A program made the position numbers and the translations under genes. From Humulus lupulus (taxonomy: Eukaryota; Streptophyta; Magnoliopsida; Rosales; Cannabaceae), in assembly GCF_963169125.1 (NCBI RefSeq), contig NC_084793.1, positions 232,515,360 through 232,579,359 on the forward strand: DNA of 64,000 bases, read 5' to 3'. The notes under the pieces were generated by a model, which was not told the DNA's origin, did not search any database, and saw only the letters and a program-made list of their open reading frames with translations. How positions within the stretch are numbered: position 1 is the first letter of the stretch; each line of letters begins with the position of its first letter. Shown here piece by piece: positions 12,491-25,539 of the stretch.

Positions 12491-12673
12491 GGGTGATCAG
12501 TCTAAGACCTCACCACCTTTGCATTAAAAAAAATACCCTTTTTCACATTTTTCAAACTTCCTTCTTCTTCCCCAGAATCCCCAGAACTATTCATCGTGCC
12601 TAGATACTCACAAGCGTTCCAGGAGCTTTTCGTGATCAGAATCTACATCCCCCAATCGTCGAACACATTTCCT

Positions 12674-13240
12674 GTAAGTATCTATATCTTTCATGACCCA
12701 AAGAAACTTCTTTTTCATCTTCTTCTTTTCTTTTCTTTTTTTTAAAAAAGGCAATGTTAATTGTTAATTATTGTTAGGCTTCTATGAATGCCAATAGGGA
12801 ATATGTTTCAGCTTTAGGCTCCATAAGTGAAACCGAATATGTTTTTACAAAATAAGTATTCATAAAACTGGGTAACTTTCTGTGTTAATTTGGGGTAGTT
12901 CTAATGTTAAATAGGTTTAGAAAATACTTGTTTGGGGCATAAATATCATAAGGTCTCTAGGTTTAATATTAGGTGGCTTAAGGGTTACGATTCCTTAGGC
13001 GGTTTTGCACAAAACTGCTTTTCAGAGGAAAGTAGTGGCGTAACGTTTCTGACACACGGATCCCTAAATATCAGGGGACTATTAAGAAATCGAGGCGCGT
13101 AGCCTAGGGCATGGCATCACGCGATGGGGCTGAGACTAACTTTAGCTCGTATAACAAAAATAACCCATTTCGTCTGTGCCCTCGTGACATAGTTATATAT
13201 CATCTTAGGTCGCCTGCTAACTAGGTTGCTTTGTCGTCAG
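12674..13240 (+). other. 5'-UTR intron of the element A antisense gene
   Basis: The donor is CCT|GTAAGT and the acceptor CGTCAG|G, 8 nt before the ATG at 13249. Both splice sites align with those of the B and C copies. The region is otherwise non-coding. Confidence 0.65.
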
Positions 13241-13248
13241 GTGATCTG

Positions 13249-16006
13249 ATGGCTCCTCGAAGAAAAATGCCTCGAGCTCATCTACTCAGCATAAAAACAA
13301 GGGGAAATAGGTCGCCTCTGATTCTCCCATTCTGCACTTTGGTCCGGTGGTGGAGAGGGAGGTCGTTATCAATCCCAATGCTTATTTTGAGGCTGAGTGT
13401 ATAATCTCTAAAATCACAACTCAAGGGAAGGTCAATAAAATCCTGTTGAGTCACAACATAGAGATCGGATCTGGCGGTCTTCTCGCCCGACCTGCGTTTG
13501 AGGGGGAACGAAGTTGTGCCCCCTTCCAAGATGATTATGAGGCCTAGAGCGACGAGCATATGAAGGTTGGCGCCTTCCTTCCTCTGGACCAGTATTTCGT
13601 AGACTTCTTGAACTACGTGAAACTGGCTCCATTCCAACTCCCCCCAAACTCCTACAGGCTTATGGCGGGGCTAAAGTATTTACTTCTGAAGCACAAGTGG
13701 GAGGTCACCACCCTGGCAGACATATTATACTTCTTCTGCCTCAAAGCTAGCCTTGACCAGAGAGGACGAGGTGATGGGTTTTATTACCTCACGCAGTTTC
13801 CAAACTCCGCCCCCATCATCGAGCTTCCCAGCCATCCAAACGACTATAAAGATCTATTCCTTATGTCGAATGGCTTCAAGAATTACGAACACTGACACTT
13901 CAACCATCCTCGTAAGTCTTCTACCTTTATAAACTTAGCTCGTGAATTTTTGGTCCTTTAAAATATTTCTTTTGTGTACATGTCTTAATTGAGTTTGTTT
14001 CTCGTGCAGCCATATTTGCGAGGACAGAAAAATTAGTGACCCGCGGGGGTCAATATGAAAAATTATCTGGTCTTCCCCCTGGCGAAAAGGATTATCGCCA
14101 GGTCATGAACGATGCCACCATGTTGGCATGCAAGCTGATCGGAGAGAGGCAGACATTAGCTCTGAGGACTCGATCTCCGCTCCCAACTATCCTTGAGCTT
14201 CCCGCTCCTCAAGAGGCCTTACCAACCGCTAAGGACATCGACGAGGAAGAGGCTGAGGTGCCTCTTGTACAGAAAAGACGGGCTCCCGAAGCTGACCAGG
14301 GACCCGACCCAAACCGAGTTGCGTCAAGGGCAGCAGCCGGCCCCTCTGGCCAAGGTAACCCATACCTCTTTAGGGAGTTAGATAGGGTTGTTGTCGAATT
14401 TAGGTTAATTCGTTATAACCCGAACCAGCTTGTTAGCCGTCACCCTACAAACCCGGATCTAAATTTAACCCTTCTCCAGTGTGTAGATCACCTAGTGGAA
14501 CGCTATGACCATAGCTACCCTAGAGGTACTGTTGTAGTTGATAACACCCTAAACTTTAGATCCACCATTTTTGAAGAATACGAGACAAACCGTAGGACTT
14601 GGCCTTCTTTGCTCCAGGGTGCATTTTCTTCTGGGTTCAGACAATACGTAGAAGAATCTACCCCCGAGGAAGGACCTGAACCCCCTAGGATCCAAGAAAT
14701 ATTAACTTTAGATTCCCCTTCTCCTCCATTAACTCCAGGGCCAGAGGTCGTGCCTATCCCGGTCAAAACACCTGAGCTGGTGATAATAGATTCCTCCCCC
14801 AGCCTGGAGGGTAGGATATTTATTTCCTCCTCTTTCTTTATATATGTTTTTTAAACATAACTTTTGTGAACTAACTCCCTTTGTTATTTTTAGGCGAAGA
14901 GATGGAACAGACAGGAGCTCCTGACCTAAGGACTGTTTTTCAGGCTAAAATGCCTGGAACGGGCCCCATCATGAAGAGGCCTAGGGTGGCAAAGAAGGCC
15001 ACCTATAAAACAGGGGATACTACAAAATCCCCCTCTAAGGGTAAAGACACAAGCTCCTCTCGGGAGCCAACTCTGGTGGCTAATGTCGTTACTGAGCAAC
15101 TTCATCCTCCCCCTTCTTGACATATGCCCCTGCCTCCCCAAGTTATTCAAGCTGAGGTCCCCATCGTCCAAATAACGGTGAAAACACGGGACCTGGAAAA
15201 GATCCCCAAGGCCTTTCGAGGTATAGTATATGAGACAGCGACTCATATGGTGGGCCACGCATACAAAGCCAGTGTGAGGGACCTAAGGGCCATAGAGGAG
15301 CGCAGTCCAAAGGATGTTCTCGAATCTGCCATGGGGATGAACCTGAACGTGAGTCCTTCCATAACTGATTTTTTCCTTTTTGTTTAATATGTTCTTTCTC
15401 TTATTTTTTTTTTTATATATATATCTTTGAGCTTGTTCTGTTATTCTGCAGTCTGTCCTGGCCCAATACCGGAGCATAGCTTGTGCCAAGGCCAAAAATG
15501 AAGAAGTCTGAGCTGAGTTGGCTACTGCCAAGGCCACCCTGAAGACTGCTCAAGAAAATGACCAGGATGCCAAAGTCACTTTAACAGTTGCTCAGAAGAA
15601 TGAGCATGCTGCTAAGGCTGCTCTTACCTCTTCCCAAGAAAGCGAGCAAGCCACAAAGACCACATTATTTGCCTCCCAAACTCAGGTCGCAGAAGTGAAC
15701 CACCGAGCTGAACAGCTTCAGGCCGAGATTGATGAGATCAAAGCAAAACTACTTGCAACCGAAGCTAAAGCCAAGGAGGAAGCGACGGTGTTATCATCCA
15801 CCATGGAGGAGATGTTGTACCATTGTTGGGCCTTCAACTAGGATGAGAACTTCCCCTTCATGGAACTCGGCCTATGGGATTCATACCTTGCTAAATTCAA
15901 GGCTCGGCTTCTGCAAGAACCCTCAGAGACGGGTGAGACCTCCAGTGCAGTGGAGGGAGATGGTGAGGAAGTTACCTCGGTGGGGCGAGCTGACAGATCC
16001 CGATAA
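13249..16006 (+). pseudogene. Antisense gene, element A copy (broken)
   Basis: This is the decayed relative of the intact gene in element C. Inferred coding exons are 13249-13911, 14010-14810, 14894-15348 and 15452-16006, each junction carrying GT...AG at the position used in B and C. Exon 1 holds the PF04195-like domain (YFVDFLNYVKLAPFQLPPNS near 13595) but has a frame change near the start and a TAG near 13545. Exon 2 (Pro/Glu-rich) is open. Exon 3 has TGA 15118. Exon 4 encodes an Ala/Lys/Glu-rich coiled coil with TGA 15509 and TAG 15839. Its function is unknown. It is transcribed against element A. Confidence 0.8.
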
Positions 16007-16229
16007 TCTCATTTATAATTTTCTTTGTATTTGTCTAACAATCTTTTGATATTAATTCCTTTGGGCTTAGTTCGAGGTTTTTTCTCCTTGATGTGACAAT
16101 ATATTTGTTTATCTTATTTTAATATATATCTAACTTTTGATCCATTTGTCTTTCCTTTATTAACTTCTCATGCTTATGAATCCTTAGACTCTTGTACATT
16201 CGAGATTTTAGGAATCGACTTTTAGATCG

Positions 16230-16690
16230 AGATATATTTTATCGAACATGGTTATGTCCAAGTTTTTGTTCGCTTATTTGCATCACACCTGTTAAGAATT
16301 AGACCTCGAACCTGGTTATATCTAGGGTTTTTTTTTAAAAATGATTTAAACTTAGTTCGTACTATGTTTATTGAAAACTCAGGCTTTAAAAAATCGTTGA
16401 ATGATCAATTTTTACAAATTTCTAAGTTTTCGGACCTTGTTACGTCCAGGGTTTTAAATGATTTAAACTTAGTTCGCGATAGGTTTATTGAAAACTCGAG
16501 CTTTAAAAAGTCGTTGAATAATCAATTTTTCCAAGCTTCTAAGTTTTGGACTTGGTTACGTCCAAGGTTTTAAATGATTAGAACTTTGTTCGTGCTAGGT
16601 TTATTGAAAACTCGAGCTTTAAAAAGCTGTTGAATAATCAATTTTTCCAAGCTTCTAAGTTTTTTAATCTTATCCAAGTAGGCTTAATTT
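16230..16690. repeat. Tandem repeat array of element A (about 117-bp unit, 3-4 copies)
   Basis: The motif CTTAGTTCG or its variant recurs at 16351, 16468 and 16584, giving periods of 117 and 116 bp; a more diverged unit precedes. The unit shares words (ACTTAGTTCG, TCTAAGTTTT, GGTTACGTCCA) with the 119-bp arrays of B and C. It lies between the ends of the antisense gene and pol. Confidence 0.85.
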
Positions 16691-16706
16691 TTCCAACCTC
16701 GATTAT

Positions 16707-16722
16707 TTGCCCCCCAAGTAAC
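16707..16722 (-). other. Internal polypurine-like tract, element A
   Basis: On the minus strand, TTACTTGGGGGGCAAA repeats the G6 core of the terminal polypurine tract about 4.5 kb away. It is present at the same place in B (34906) and C (54362). Confidence 0.6.
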
Positions 16723-16866
16723 CAAAATGTATAAACTTTCTTGGTTGCTTCTACAAATATGAGAACACGAGCTTGCAATAACAACACTAAGAAATAGTTA
16801 ATTAACAATACATCTATTATTTAATCAAAACGACTTTTATAAATAAGTCTTACATTGATGGTGGTA

Positions 16867-18301
16867 CTATTGATAATACTTTTTCAAATGTAGAGCATTC
16901 CAGGTCTGTGGGACTACTTCCCCATTTAGTCGAGCTATCTTGAAAGTTCCCTCACACAAGACTTCTACGACCTGGTATGGTCCTTCCTAGTTTGGGCCCA
17001 ATACACCATCTTTGGGGTCTTTATTTGCCAAAAAGACCCTTCGGAGAACTAGGTCACCCAATCCAAGTCTGCGCCTCTTAACATTAGAATTAAAATAGCG
17101 AGTGATTTTTTGTTGATAATGGGCGACCTGTAACTGCAACTCCTCTCATTTTTCTTCAATCAAATCGAGAGAAGCATTAAGTAGTCCATCATTCTATTCT
17201 TTATTAAATGTCTTTTGCCTGTGAGTAGCTACCATGGCTTCTATTGGAAGCACGACCTCGCTTCCAAAAGTTAAGGAAAAAGGAGTATGCTCCGTGGATG
17301 TCCTGTGAGAAGTTCGGTAGGCCCAAAGTACCTGCGGGAGCTGTTCAGACCATAGTCCTTTGGCTTCATCTAACCTCTTCTTTAGGCTTGCCTTAAGGGT
17401 TTTGTTTACAGCCTCGACCTGCCCGTTGGCTTGCGGATATGCTATTGACGAAAAACTCTTCGTGATGCCATATTTTTCACAGAAGTTAGTGAAGAGATTA
17501 TTGTCGAATTGTGTCCCGTTGTCTGACACGATCTTTTTAGGAAGTCCAAACCGACATATAATATTCTATACCACGAAGTCCAGGACTCTTTTTGAAGTGA
17601 TGGTTTCCAGAGGCTCGGCTTCTACCCATTTTGTGAAGTAGTCGATCGCCGCCACCGAGTAATGAACTCCCCCTTTCCCATAGGTAGGGAACCTATTAGG
17701 TCGATTCCCCAGGCTGCAAATGGCCATGGGGATGAAATCATTGTTAGCTCGACCAGAGAAGCTCAGGAAACCATGGAGAAATGTTGGCATTTGTCGCACT
17801 TTTGAACATACGAGATTGAGTCACTCGTGAAGCCCTACCTCAATATCTTTGGTACCAGGTTTTGCCCCCCAGCATGATCTCCACAAAAGCCTTTGTGTAT
17901 TTCTTGTAAAATGGTTTTGGCTTCCTCGGGCAGAACACATCGTAGGAGAGGCAATGAATGACCACGCCAATATAAGGTTCCATCTACTATTACATACCGT
18001 GGATCTTGATAAAGTATTTTCCTTGCGTCTTTTCTGTCGTCAGGTAACTTTCCAGTTGCGAGATATTCCAATATGGGAGTCATCCGAGTTGGCCTTATGT
18101 CGATCATTCCATCCTCTATCACTTCTCCTGTCACGGTCGGGCTCTCCAAGAACTCCATTGGCACCACATTCAATGTTCAGCCTCTTTTGTGGTAGCAAGC
18201 CATGCCAAAGCATCAGCGTTAGAATTCTGCTCGCGGGGTATCTGTTCCACAGAGCTGTACTCAAATTCAGACAGTTCTCCCTTTACCTTAGCTAGGTTGG
18301 A
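16867..18301 (-). pseudogene. Element A integrase and RNase H/integrase linker (3' part of pol)
   Basis: Minus-strand reading ends HLKKYYQ then TAG at 16867, as in C. The integrase core holds SDNGTQFD (about 17505-17529) and the Glu-containing NGQVEAVNKT (about 17410-17440), the D,D,E set that cuts and joins element ends. The zinc-finger linker and the block RGHSLPLLRCVLPEEAK lie at 17905-17960. Stops and frame changes separate the pieces (17194-17529, 17566-17799 and 17835-18173). It is cut at 18301 by insertion of element N; the remainder of RNase H continues at 28235. Confidence 0.9.
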
Positions 18302-18306
18302 CGCCA
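18302..18306. repeat. Target-site duplication of element N (left), CGCCA
   Basis: It is identical to 28230-28234. Removing N restores the contiguous element A sequence ...GGACGCCATCTTGG.... Confidence 0.95.
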
Positions 18307-20394
18307 TGTAATGACCCAACTATTTCTAAGACCATGGACCATTAAAACTACTAGACATAGCTACTATTTTGGGAAACATACATAAGAAATAACATAACTT
18401 TATTTAAAACCCCGAAATAAATATTGTGCAAAATACAAAGTAAAATATGAAATATAAAATATGGCATGGGTACCCATTGGTTGATACATAAAAACATAAA
18501 CTTTAATTGTTTAAAAATTAATTACGGAAATACATCAAAACATAATTCAAAAGACTTAAAAATAAATTCATCCTCGATCGTCACGCAGTCCATTCAATCC
18601 ATTCATCCTTAACACACAGGCCAAGCTACCATGAATCTTTCTGCCTTCCATATTCATTTTCCTGCATCAAGCTAAAAATAAAGGAATGAGCCTAATGCCC
18701 AGCAAGAAAAATCTACAAACAACATATATCATAAATCATAAACATAAGATTATATCATACACATATACTATAAAACATATGACTATAAAAACATATAACA
18801 TATAGGACTACAATATTAATGGCCATTAACTCATTAACATGGCATGTGATAAAACCATCTAGGTCCCCTATCTACTAATCGAGGTAGGTTAGATCACATG
18901 GTAGTATATGATAACCCATCTAGGTCCTCTGTCTACTAATCGAGGTAAGGTAAATCATAACTCTAAACCATGAAAATGATAAAAATTCTTGGGGCTTGCT
19001 ATCTAAGCAAGTCATATGCCCAAGCGACTATAAAACATATTCTTGGGGCTTACTATCTAAGCAAGTCGTATGCCCAAGGACTACAACGCATATTTATACA
19101 TATACATATTATAGCATAAAATATATCATAACATAAACATATAAACACATATAACCTATCCTATTTTCCTTACCAAAAATCAGGATATAGAGACAAGAAC
19201 AGGATTTGGAACACTCATAAAACCAACAGTAAGAATGGTGAGTTTCTAAAGAAAGTAGATGAAAAATAAAACTAAACCATCCGAGTAGAAACTTACCGAA
19301 AAGAACCTTAAGTTCCAAGAAACTTAAACACCTAATCAAGAATCATAAACAAGAGTTAAGATCTGAAAGAAAATAAAAGAAAACTAAAGAACCATGAAGA
19401 ACTGAACTTAAGGATAAGAATACCTTAGATGATCTTATGAATTGATCTAAACCTTGGTACCGAAATCACACTATATCTCACTTCCCAAGTGTTTAGAAAA
19501 GCTTAGATTGATAAAGCTTTTAACCCAAACCCAAGTGTTTCTCTCTATAGTAACCTTAGCAACTTGGAGGCTCTGAACAATGCTTGAAGAATGAAGAAAA
19601 TGGCTGAGTACTAGGTCCTATTTATAGAGTTCAAGGAGTGAAACTAACCCATTTTAATTTGAATAAATAAATGAATATAAAATGAAAAAGATTTCAATTT
19701 TCGTTCAACAGATGCCCAGAACTCGGTCAAGATCGTTCAAAGGCAGGTGTAAGTGGTTAAGGCTATCTTTAAATTTAAAACCACAAACTTCCAAAAATGT
19801 GAGTTGGAGCCGATATATTGCCCCTTATAGGCGATATATCGCCTCCCCCATATTCTCGACCCCCGTTCGATCGTTCATGCAAAGTCAACGTGTTTTCCGT
19901 ATCTTTCGTAGGCAATAAATCAGCCTATATAGCTGCGATATATCGACATACGTTGATATATCAAACACGTATCTGAACTTTTTCAACATATTTTGAATTG
20001 AATAAACAACTTTGACTTAGTCTAAACTTGATCCTAACAGCTACTGGAAGGTTCTAGAGCTTCTAGATCTTTCTTTTAAGTAAACTATTCATCAAAAATA
20101 CTTAAATCCTTAATAAACATGATTATGACAAGTGTCACACTCTTATTAATTCAATCTAAACCTTAGGTTATAATAAATAATATTTCTAGGACCAGCAATA
20201 TTAATCAAACCTTATGTTATAATTAATATTTCTAAACTATAGGTTAAACTTATAGAATCCATAACTATTGCTATGAGTTTCCAAGTAAGTCCCGGCTTGA
20301 ACCAAAATCCACAGAAACTAACATACTACAAACTAATACTAACTACTAGCTACTACTACTACTATCCAGCTAGGTAAAAGTTCTGGACACTACA
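18307..20394 (-). repeat. 3' LTR of element N (2088 bp)
   Basis: Plus-strand ends are TGTAATGACC and GGACACTACA. It is nearly identical to 26143-28229. It includes two short tandem duplications (about 18868-18955 with 'ctaatcgaggta', and about 18990-19075 with 'tatctaagcaagtc'), a cluster of GATATATC-type palindromes (about 19810-19975) and a minus-strand TATA motif at 19619-19626. Confidence 0.96.
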
Positions 20395-20408
20395 ATTCTC
20401 CCCTACTT
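20395..20408 (-). other. Element N polypurine tract
   Basis: On the minus strand, AAGTAGGGGAGAAT directly precedes the 3' LTR, matching the position and type seen in element D. Confidence 0.8.
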
Positions 20409-20431
20409 AAAAGAATTTCATCCCCGAAATT

Positions 20432-23400
20432 TACTTACCAAAAAATTATTGATAACGTGCTAACATGTCTCCCTCCAACTCCCACGTTGCCTCCCGTTCA
20501 GAACTATTACTCCATAGGACCTTGACTATCGAAATACTCTTAGACTGTAACTCCTTCATCCCTCTATCTAGGATGCTAACCGGTCGTTCCTCATAAATCA
20601 AGTCTTTCTGGAGTGCTATTGTATCATACTTGAGGACGTGAGATGGGTCTGATACATATCTACGCAGCATCGAGATGTGAAATACATTGTGGCTATCTAC
20701 TAGAGCTGGCGGTAGGGCTAATCTATATGCAATTGTTCCCACCTTGTCCAATATCTCAAAAGTACCTATAAACCGGGGAATAAGTTTGTCTTTCTTCCCA
20801 AACCGCTTCAAACCTTTCATAGGAGATATCTTTAAGAAGACTTTATCTCCGACTTTGAATTCCACATCACGCTGCTTAGCATCCGCATAACTTTTCTATC
20901 GGCTTTGAGCAGCAAGCATACGCTTTCTAATCAGCATTACTGCATCCTAAGCTTCTCTAACAGCTTCGGGTCCAAGAAGTTGCCTTTCTCCTACCTCGTC
21001 CCAATGTAACGGCGATCGACACCTCCTTCCATAAAGTAACTCATAGGGTGCCATCCCGATCGTTGAGTGGTAGCTAATGTTGTAGGAGAACTCTATCAGT
21101 GACAAATACTTACTCCACGATCCTCCGAAGTCAAGTACACAAGCGCGCAATATATCTTCTAAAATCTGTATGGTACGCTCGGACTAACCGTCAGTCTAAG
21201 GATGAAATGTCGTACTAAGACTTAACTTGGTACCCATAGCTTGCTACAAGCTTCCCCAAAATCTCGATGTAAACACAGATCCTCTATCGGATACTATGGT
21301 TTTAGGGGTTCCATGCAGTAGTACTATTTCTCGGACATAAACGTCTGCGTACTGATCTACTGTGTACGTAGTCTTGACAGGCAAGAAGTGAGCTGACTTG
21401 GTTAGTCTATCTACTACTACCAAAGCCGAGTCCCGCTGCTTGTTTGTTCATGGTAGTCCTGTCTTGAAATCCATGGCTATGTCTTCCCACTTCCATTCTG
21501 GAATACTAAGCGGTTGCAATAAAACCGCAGATTGCTGATGTTCTGCTTTCACTTGCTGGCATACTAAGCATTTAGACACATACTCCGCAACATATTTCTT
21601 CATTCATGGCCACCAATACAATGCTTTAAGGTCGTGAGCCATCTTGGTCGACCCTGGGTGAACTGAGTAGGGGGTATTGTGTGCCCCTTCTAAAATCTTC
21701 ATCTTAATCCCATGGTCATTCGGCACACATACCCTGAACGCATCCATATGTGCCACTAATGTGTCATCATGCCCTTGCCCGATCCGTATATCTTCTAACA
21801 GATTTGACTGCATGGACAAGTTAGCCAATTTACCAATGACTACTTCTATTATGGCATTGATCAGCTCTTGCTGTAGCGAATTTTCTATTATGGATAATGC
21901 TGCTAGATTTCTGTAACTCTTCCGACTTAGCACATCTGCAACTACGTTCACCTTTCATGGGTGGTATAGGATTTCGCAGTCATAATCCTTTACTTGTTCT
22001 AACCACCTGCGCTGCGTCATATTGAGCTCTTTCTAAGTGAAGAAATACTTTAGGCTCTTGTGGTCCGTATAAATCTCACACCGTTCTCCATAAAGATAGT
22101 GGCGCCATATTTTCAATGCGATGACCACCATTGCCAACTCCATATCATGCGTTGGATAGCGTTGCTCGTATTCCTTTAGTTTCCTTGAGACGTAGGCTAT
22201 CACTTTGTCGTTCTGCATCAGCACACAACCCAAACCTTGCTTCGACGCGTCACAGTAGACTACAAACTTGTCGTTGGGTGTCGGTACACAAAGTACTGGT
22301 GCTGAGCAGAGCTTATCCTTAAGCAACTGGAAGCTCTCTTCACACTTATCCATCCAGTTGAACCTTTTTTGTTTCTGGGTTAGGTTGGTAAGTGGAGTTG
22401 CTATCTTAGAAAAGCCTTCAACAAACCTCCGATAATAGCCTACTAGCCCGAGAAAACTTCTGACTTCCGCCGCATTCTTAGGCCTTGGCCAATCCTTCAT
22501 AGCCTCTACCTTAACTGGGTCTACTGCAACTCCATCCTTTGATACTATGTGGTCGAGGAACGCTACTTTCAAAAGCCAAAATTTGCACTTCTTGAACTTG
22601 GCGTAAAGTTGATGCTCCTTCAATCGCAATATGGTCATTCTTAAATGTTCCTCGTGCTCGACTTCGTCCTTGGAGTATACCAAAATATCGTCGATGAACA
22701 CTACGGCGAATTTGTCCAAATAATGCTTGAAGACCCGATTCATTAAATCCATAAATGCGGCTGGAGCGTTGGTAAGACCAAAATACATAACTAAAAACTC
22801 ATAATGTCCATACCGAGTTCTAAAAGCTGTCTTCGGAATATCCTCTTCCTGTACCTTGAGCTGGTGATAGCCGGACCGTAGATCAATCTTTGAAAACACG
22901 GTTGCTCCTCAAAGTTGATCAAACAAGTCATCGATCTGGGGTAGCGGGTACTTATTCTTAATTGTCACCTTATTCAACTCTCGATAATCTATACACATCT
23001 GCATGCTTCCATCCTTCTTCTTCACAAATAGAACAGGGGCTCCCCATGGCGAATGGCTTGGTCTAATGAAACCCAAGTCCAGGAGTTCTTGTAGCTGCCT
23101 CTTCAACTCCTTGAGTTTGGTAGGTGCCATCCGGTATGGTGTCTTTGAGATAGGCTCGGTTCCTGGTACTAGCTCGATTGTGAAGTCAATTTCCCGAGTC
23201 GGTGGCAACCCTGGTAAGTCGTCAGGAAATACTTCTGGGATTTCTTTTATAATGCGGATGTCTCCATCCTTTAGTGGTGTTTCCTTTACCACATCCGTGA
23301 CGCTGGCTAAGAATGCGTGATATCCTTGCTCTATCATCCTCTGAGCTTTGAGGGATGAAATAAGAGGTGTTCGTAGTCCTGAAACCTTTCCCATAAAGCA

Positions 23401-23811
23401 TAGTTTTTGACTGTCAGGAGTTTCGAACATCACTTTCTTGCGTCTATAGTTGATGGTTGCGCCATGCCTTACTAGCCAATCCATGCCCAATATCACGTCG
23501 AAGACTTTGATCTCTAGCTTTATCAGGTCTCCTTCTAGTTCTATGTCCTCAATTTTGATCGGTACGCCTCGTACTATTGGTGATGATGGGACTACTTTGC
23601 CCGAAGGAAATTCTGTCACAAACCTAGTTCTAAATCTTTCACAAGGTTTGTCTAATTTCTCTATCATTCCTAATGAGATATACGAGTGTGTTGCTCCCAA
23701 ATCAAATAAGACATAACATAATTTACCGAGGATAGGAATCTGGCCTATGACCAATTTATTACTAGCTTCAGCTTCTCCTTGGGTCAAGGAAAATACTCTG
23801 GCACAAACCAT
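20432..23811 (-). pseudogene. Element N pol: protease, RT, RNase H, integrase, chromodomain
   Basis: Together these enzymes copy the element RNA and insert it; a chromodomain would steer insertion to chromatin. Protease (about 23690) reads [12 protein letters not shown], with Leu in place of the catalytic-loop Ser. RT (about 23050-22400) has [20 protein letters not shown] and [11 protein letters not shown]. RNase H follows at about 22300-22040, the integrase zinc finger at about 21700-21550, the core at about 21450-21100, and the chromodomain at 20446-20600 (ERPVSILDRG, VLWSNSSEREATWELE). Gag (24705), protease (23811), RT (22899) and integrase pieces (21951, 21150, 20865) are all in one frame, so there is no net frameshift. 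They are separated only by stops, many of the CAA/CAG/CGA/TGG-to-stop type. Confidence 0.95.
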
Positions 23812-23847
23812 CTTGTTGTCCCTAATCTCTTCTTGCTTGAGCTGTGG

Positions 23848-23889
23848 ACATTCTCTCTTCCGATGACCTTCCTGGCCACAATTGTAACA
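23848..23889 (-). other. Element N gag CCHC zinc knuckle
   Basis: [14 protein letters not shown] fits C-x2-C-x4-H-x4-C exactly; it binds the element RNA. It is preceded by another Cys-rich stretch ([12 protein letters not shown]). Confidence 0.92.
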
Positions 23890-24177
23890 TCCCTTAGTGT
23901 TTGCACGACACTCACCAGGATGTTTCTTTTGACATTTGGAGCACTGCGGGTATTCTACATAACCCGACCTATTGTTTCCATTGCTAGTCCATGCTCTTTT
24001 ATCATTGTCGGATTGCTTATTGTCAGAATGCCTTCTCTTCTAGCTATTATTGTTGCTATGCTGATGGTTGTTGTTGTTGTTTCGACCATTCTAAGGTTGA
24101 TTTTGTTGTTTAGGTTCAAGCTTGCTAGCCTCCTCTTTACTAACATTCGCCTGAAGCCTTTCCACTTCCATAGTCAT

Positions 24178-25011
24178 TTATAGAGCATCGGCGTAAGTAG
24201 TGGTTCCAGGATTTGCTAGTTTGACTCCTAGCTTAATCTTGGGTGTGAGTCCCCTAACAAACTTGGTAACCCTCAGGAAATCGGTTGGGACCAACTCTGG
24301 TGCAAACTTGGCTAGTCGGTCAAACTGTCGAGCATCCTCTGCTACCGTTAAGTTTCCCTGCTTCAGACTGGTGAATTCTTCTACCCTTGTAGCGATGACT
24401 GCTGAGTTGTAGTACTTCTTGTGAAAGAGCTCCAAAAATCTAGTCCATGTCATGGTGGTGACATCGTTAGTCTGTTGTACTAAATCCCACCAGATTCTAG
24501 CATCCTTCTTTAGAAGAGACGAAACATAGGATATGCGATCCGCGTTGCCGAGATTCATGTGTGCTAGGATCGGCTCTACATTCATGAACCATTCTTCTGC
24601 CTCGAAAGGGTATGTTGTCCCTTCAATGTTTGCAGCGTGTTGCTTATGAAACAGCTCATATATTGGCTCCATGTACTGAGCTGGGTAGGGCGCATAGTTC
24701 GCCATTGGCTATTCCCCATAAGGACCTACTTGTTGGGGTGCTTGAGCCATTTGTTGGGGATGCGGTTACGGCTGAGTCTGAGTCTGTGGCTAGGGCTGAG
24801 CCTATTGTCATTGTTACTGCAGCAGCTCTTCCACGTGTTGCCGCAGTCGGACAATTTCAGCGGTGTTGTCAACCGGAGGTGGCGGTGCACTTCTATTAGC
24901 AGCAGCATTGGTAGCACGCGCTCCCCTTTTGTGAACTGGAGGGACTTAACTAGTCTTATGAGCGACGCTGGAGGCATTGTCGGCTGTGCGTGCAAACCTT
25001 CTGAGCGACAT
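24178..25011 (-). pseudogene. Element N gag (capsid part)
   Basis: The start is the ATG at 25011 on the minus strand, in frame with the later pieces. A Gln/Pro-rich N-terminal tail (24720-24950) with several Gln-codon stops precedes an open capsid domain (24178-24705) of the retrotransposon gag family (PFEAEEWFMNVEP, DARIWWDLVQ, RFLELFHKKYY). Capsid forms the particle in which reverse transcription occurs. TAG at 24178 ends the open piece; the frame continues to a zinc knuckle. Confidence 0.9.
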
Positions 25012-25539
25012 CTTCAACAAAGTTCTAACCGTCGAGAAAAAGCGTGTTAGAACTTACCCAATAGGCTCTAAATCAAGACTTAGTCTAAGCAAAAATATCT
25101 CGAACCTATTAGTTATGATTTCTTATGAAGAATTATGTGAGCCTTCTTTATAATTAGGGTGTGTTTCTATACTTTAGAAAATCTGCCATCTTTATTATTT
25201 TCTAAGTCTATTTCTAATCATCCTATAGGCTTGAAACTCGTCGTTGTTCCAAAATTAACCATATTGAGAGAGGGCTGGGATCAGTAAAATCGTTCCCACT
25301 ACTATGGCCCCCTAAACTCTCAATATAGAACTCGATCCATTGATTTGTATCCACCCTCACCGAACTCAGTCATTATTTATTAAATTTATTATTTATGATT
25401 GTAAAAAAAATCAAACTCATACATGTCATTCAAAATAACAATAATATTCATTTGGAAAATGGTTTTCACTAAGTACAATCATAAATCCAAATAATAAAAT
25501 AAATAAATAAACTAACATAGCTAGGGTAAATCTAAAAAT

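Noticed and set aside
19109..19339. 76-residue ORF duplicated at 26945-27175
   Set aside because: It is part of both N LTRs, AT-rich and without motifs.
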